Source: a virus. From it: 41,482 nt of DNA. The DNA lies in the IMG/VR virus record IMGVR_UViG_3300036766_000090, positions 1 through 41,482 of that record; one strand, written 5' to 3'. The translations under genes were made by a program, and so were the position numbers. Shown piece by piece: positions 40,001-41,482 of this stretch (its first letter is position 1; each line of letters opens with the position of its first letter). The notes below the pieces were generated by a model, which saw only the letters and a list, made by a program, of their open reading frames with translations, did no database searches and was not told the DNA's origin.

Positions 40001-41482
40001 TTTGGAAAAGAAACAAATCCTGGAAACCAGCTTGAATTTTCAGACAAGAGGAATCACGGCGGAAAGTGGACATGAAGATATGGAGGAAGGCGGGGGTGGA
40101 TGGACTCCGCGCGACTGGATGGATAGTCCATCTCCCAACGTGATGCCCGTGTATTTGAAGATGAAAAACCTATTCGTCCACGATCAGGAAGGCAAAAAGC
40201 ACAGGGAAACTTCGTATAAGGAAATTATAGATAAGGCTGTTGCTGATGGACACGATGGAGTAATCTTTAAAAACACCTACGATGGCGGTCCCAAGACGGA
40301 CATATACGTCGTCTTCGACCCCACTCAAATCAAATCCTTGACCGGCAATCGTGGGACGTTCGACCCTGCAAACCCCAATATACGGTATTCCCAGCGTCCT
40401 CCTTACGTTGATCCCGGCCTCGATGAGCGAGTCATCAACATGGCCGCCGATACGTTCAAAAAATCATTTCCCGGCGCGAAAGACACGAACATCCGCGTTG
40501 TCAAATCCTATAAAGATTTGCCGTTCAAAGCCGATCCGTCCGTGGAAGCGGCGACGGTTAAAGGCGACGTGTGGCTGGTGGCGGAGAACCTGCCGACGCT
40601 GGCCAGGGCGCGGGAAGTCCTTTATCACGAGATGGTAGGTCATGTCGGTATCTCCCAGATGATGGGGGATAAGTTCGCCCCTCTGGTCAACGAGGTTTCA
40701 GCCCATTTTCGTAAAGACATGGAGGCCGTGGCGCGTGATTACGATCTTGATCTTGGCAAACCGCGAGATCGCCAAAGAGCGGCGGAAGAGGTTATCGCCC
40801 GGAAAGCGGAGACGAACCCGAAAATCGGGCTTGTGAAACGGTTTATCGCCAGCGAACGGGCGGCGATGCGTGAGGCGGGGTACAACCTCCAGTTGACGGA
40901 CAATGACATCCTGGGGCGGTTAGCGGACGCAAAAACCCGGATGGGTGGCGATACGGCGGCGATGGCCAAGGTCGTGGACTGGTTGAAAGACAGTGAAGCT
41001 GGCAAGGTCGTGGCGGAATTCCACTCCATCCTTTCCCCTGCGAGCACTGGGAAAGAAGGCGCGACGGAAGCGGCTCAAATGATCCGGGATGGAGCCGGGA
41101 AACTTGCGCGGAACATTGACGAATTTAACGCAAAAATAAAAGAATTAGGCAAGATAACGGAAAATTTCACGGAAGACGAAGGTGTGCGATTCGTCTACAA
41201 CATGCAAAAAGGCAGGGCGCAGACAGGCAAGACCCCGGAAGAAACCAAAGCCCTGAACGATTTGGCGGCGTTCTTACGCAAAATGTTGGATGATAAGAGG
41301 GAGGAAGTCCGGGCGTTGGACGTGGGGGCATTGGATAAGTTCATGGAGAACTATTTTCCGCAAATCTGGAAAGACCCGGCCAAGGCTCAAAAGTTTATGG
41401 ACAACTATCTTGAGGAAATCGCAAAAGAGTCTTCCGGCAAACGTCCACTTGAAGGCAGAAAAGGTTTTCTGAAAAAACGCGA
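37056..41482 (+). CDS. Giant polyvalent virion protein with ART and metallopeptidase domains (continues at 1-1999)
   Basis: The 5' part of a 2,131-residue protein (complete across the circular junction). In order: four FDDLP motifs (residues 4-8, 19-23, 47-51, 60-64); a linker; helical regions to about 840; an ADP-ribosyltransferase-like domain of the polyvalent type at about 855-1110 (AYHGSNRSFDSFDAG with His858, KTGFFFAKD, VYLKMKNLFV, DGVIFKNTY, ending ANPNIRY); then a zincin-like peptidase with YHEMVGHVGI (HExxGH, His1191 to His1196). The rest is helical. Proteins of this kind in phages and conjugative elements are delivered with DNA and attack host defences; that function is inferred. It follows two ejection-protein genes, supporting packaging. 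Confidence 0.88.
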   Translation, partial: MGAFDDLPEVGASTLTGLFDDLPEVPGRKTDLTFGLDKNFRPRPGLFDDLPSAPKPAGLFDDLPDIPSIRAGKPEPETFGDWLGNKTRSLINVVGAPMGIQINPTGNPAEMTPGNRAAAQIAYEARKAGANRPELTTGGYTDDNGVEVPVRPTTRPAMTPQEYIESVNPNQPPAPLRAGGGFVKGVLDTASFGILPEVEKQISGRPAPKPGDPWAEMGEVGGEIAGMFTSPETAVKTINTKVIDLAAKFAPETLAKVTAIAGSAGYAGKVMRWAEPLLTEIVTMAELIPVASAGHSILDSGSLEEMAAKIGQQTKSGAMMGATFGAARKVLGGGFANWDDLFSNPLDISKWNQNIGRAGIASGAMDMIHGNTPWDDRPLPEKAFSYGLNVYATLFRHPLEYDALEIPGQRGGTLNAGLEPGVTLDTRPIPDMEILRNAAEQYVTPEAFLKDVARNVENLGVTKVRADLGIDRRAEPFPKPEDVNEPAIAPDEKINSITRAEAGDMIARGDPAVIRHIAKGLEDGKVSYEQMQDAIGNEIVSKIGEVTKEERPAIRSNIAKLEPDIKRVLSGEALQDTPEETALISRMHKDLSGDIPEQGQSSLAILRAAGGVDPRDPEAEDLRVQLGMEKGQNGGLFRKGGLTMDQARMMVDPRPGDETSLHTFNDFAALLEAEQSRGLTSQASMREAANKTQMSHTNENLNDWRREVADRKGIQPDDVTDLDMAKEWEIERQKLPDGVSLSKRPKLSESAQLSRMADRIRESVKEFQPGEHPEMNIAGDAEKVAHVVSQKRSVETAGLTEGQLNDKKTVELARKEWEENGTDSPFFKRWSENAPVVKDVTKDYPFKTGESVVVEAYHGSNRSFDSFDAGILGLHTGAPSSKTGFFFAKDKYTPQSYIWERGVFENNLAREKDVLAQKRGVERWRVSSSDPELSIHKDVAELERLGDEYSYLRKKLQGGLFRKNSEISTEERASIEKKLQAILEKKQILETSLNFQTRGITAESGHEDMEEGGGGWTPRDWMDSPSPNVMPVYLKMKNLFVHDQEGKKHRETSYKEIIDKAVADGHDGVIFKNTYDGGPKTDIYVVFDPTQIKSLTGNRGTFDPANPNIRYSQRPPYVDPGLDERVINMAADTFKKSFPGAKDTNIRVVKSYKDLPFKADPSVEAATVKGDVWLVAENLPTLARAREVLYHEMVGHVGISQMMGDKFAPLVNEVSAHFRKDMEAVARDYDLDLGKPRDRQRAAEEVIARKAETNPKIGLVKRFIASERAAMREAGYNLQLTDNDILGRLADAKTRMGGDTAAMAKVVDWLKDSEAGKVVAEFHSILSPASTGKEGATEAAQMIRDGAGKLARNIDEFNAKIKELGKITENFTEDEGVRFVYNMQKGRAQTGKTPEETKALNDLAAFLRKMLDDKREEVRALDVGALDKFMENYFPQIWKDPAKAQKFMDNYLEEIAKESSGKRPLEGRKGFLKKR
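37065..37249 (+). repeat. Repeated FDDLP-coding motif
   Basis: TTCGACGACCTGCCGGAAGTT is exact at 37065-37085 and 37110-37130. A 23-bp form of the unit at 37104-37126 recurs exactly at 37227-37249, and a diverged copy lies at 37194-37207 (TTCGATGATTTGCC). All read FDDLP in frame at the start of the giant protein. Spacing is irregular, so they look like short linear motifs spread by duplication. Confidence 0.9.
41453..41482. repeat. Right copy of 30-bp terminal overlap
   Basis: Identical to bases 1-30; see the left copy. Merging the two copies gives a circle of 41,452 bp and keeps the giant gene open. Confidence 0.95.

Noticed and set aside
1-41482. CRISPR arrays, rRNA genes or insertion sequences
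   Set aside because: No regularly spaced repeats, rRNA-like sequence, transposase frame or terminal inverted repeats were seen.

Overview
The window is one complete circular genome of a temperate, short-tailed (P22-like podovirus) bacteriophage, opened at an arbitrary point. The first 30 bases are repeated exactly as the last 30. Joining them (unique circle 41,452 bp) fuses an open frame running off the right end to the one entering at the left end, giving one 2,131-residue gene. The podovirus call rests on homologues of the P22 tail-neck proteins gp4 and gp10, a large portal and tail fibre, and the absence of tail tube, sheath and tape-measure genes. The host cannot be named. A Gram-negative host is likely from two lipobox proteins and an M15 endopeptidase lysin; it should carry a tRNA-Gly(CCC) gene with encoded CCA, because the attP core matches the 3' part of such a gene.

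Layout. (1) 2025-4609, minus strand: lysogeny block. Tyrosine integrase, attP (3238-3285), a lipoprotein translationally coupled to the CI/LexA-type repressor, and a control region with two 16-bp operators whose centres are 33 bp apart. (2) 4851-14616, plus strand: early/middle operon with tightly overlapping genes. It holds an excisionase-like HTH protein, a cytosine-methylase-like protein, a DUF5131 (Gp37/Gp68) protein, a YqaJ exonuclease and RecT annealase pair, RusA resolvase, many small Cys-rich proteins, a replisome organiser with a candidate origin inside it, and a DnaC-type helicase loader. An out-of-place capsid-decoration-like gene sits between exonuclease and RecT. (3) 14709-15339, minus strand: a two-gene operon with an HTH regulator. 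(4) 15340-15670: non-coding hub containing a near-perfect chromosomal parS site, a strong hairpin and two tandem dyads. (5) 15671 through the junction to 1999, plus strand: late operon. Terminase, portal, phage GroES, scaffold, capsid, gp4-like adaptor, tail fibre, lysis genes, Dam methylase, permuted papain-like hydrolase, holin-like protein, gp10-like tail needle-neck protein, GNAT acetyltransferase, two internal (ejection) proteins and the giant polyvalent protein.

How it fits together. In a lysogen the repressor holds off early transcription while its own operon makes the surface lipoprotein. After induction, Exo/RecT/RusA and the organiser/loader replicate DNA with host helicase. The late operon then builds a P22-like head, helped by a phage GroES, and packages ejection proteins plus a giant protein with an ADP-ribosyltransferase-type domain and a zincin-type domain, which is probably injected to disarm host defences.

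Most unusual points: the parS site in a phage with no ParA/ParB, the giant polyvalent gene with repeated FDDLP motifs, the repressor-lipoprotein coupling, and the stray structural fragment within the recombination genes.
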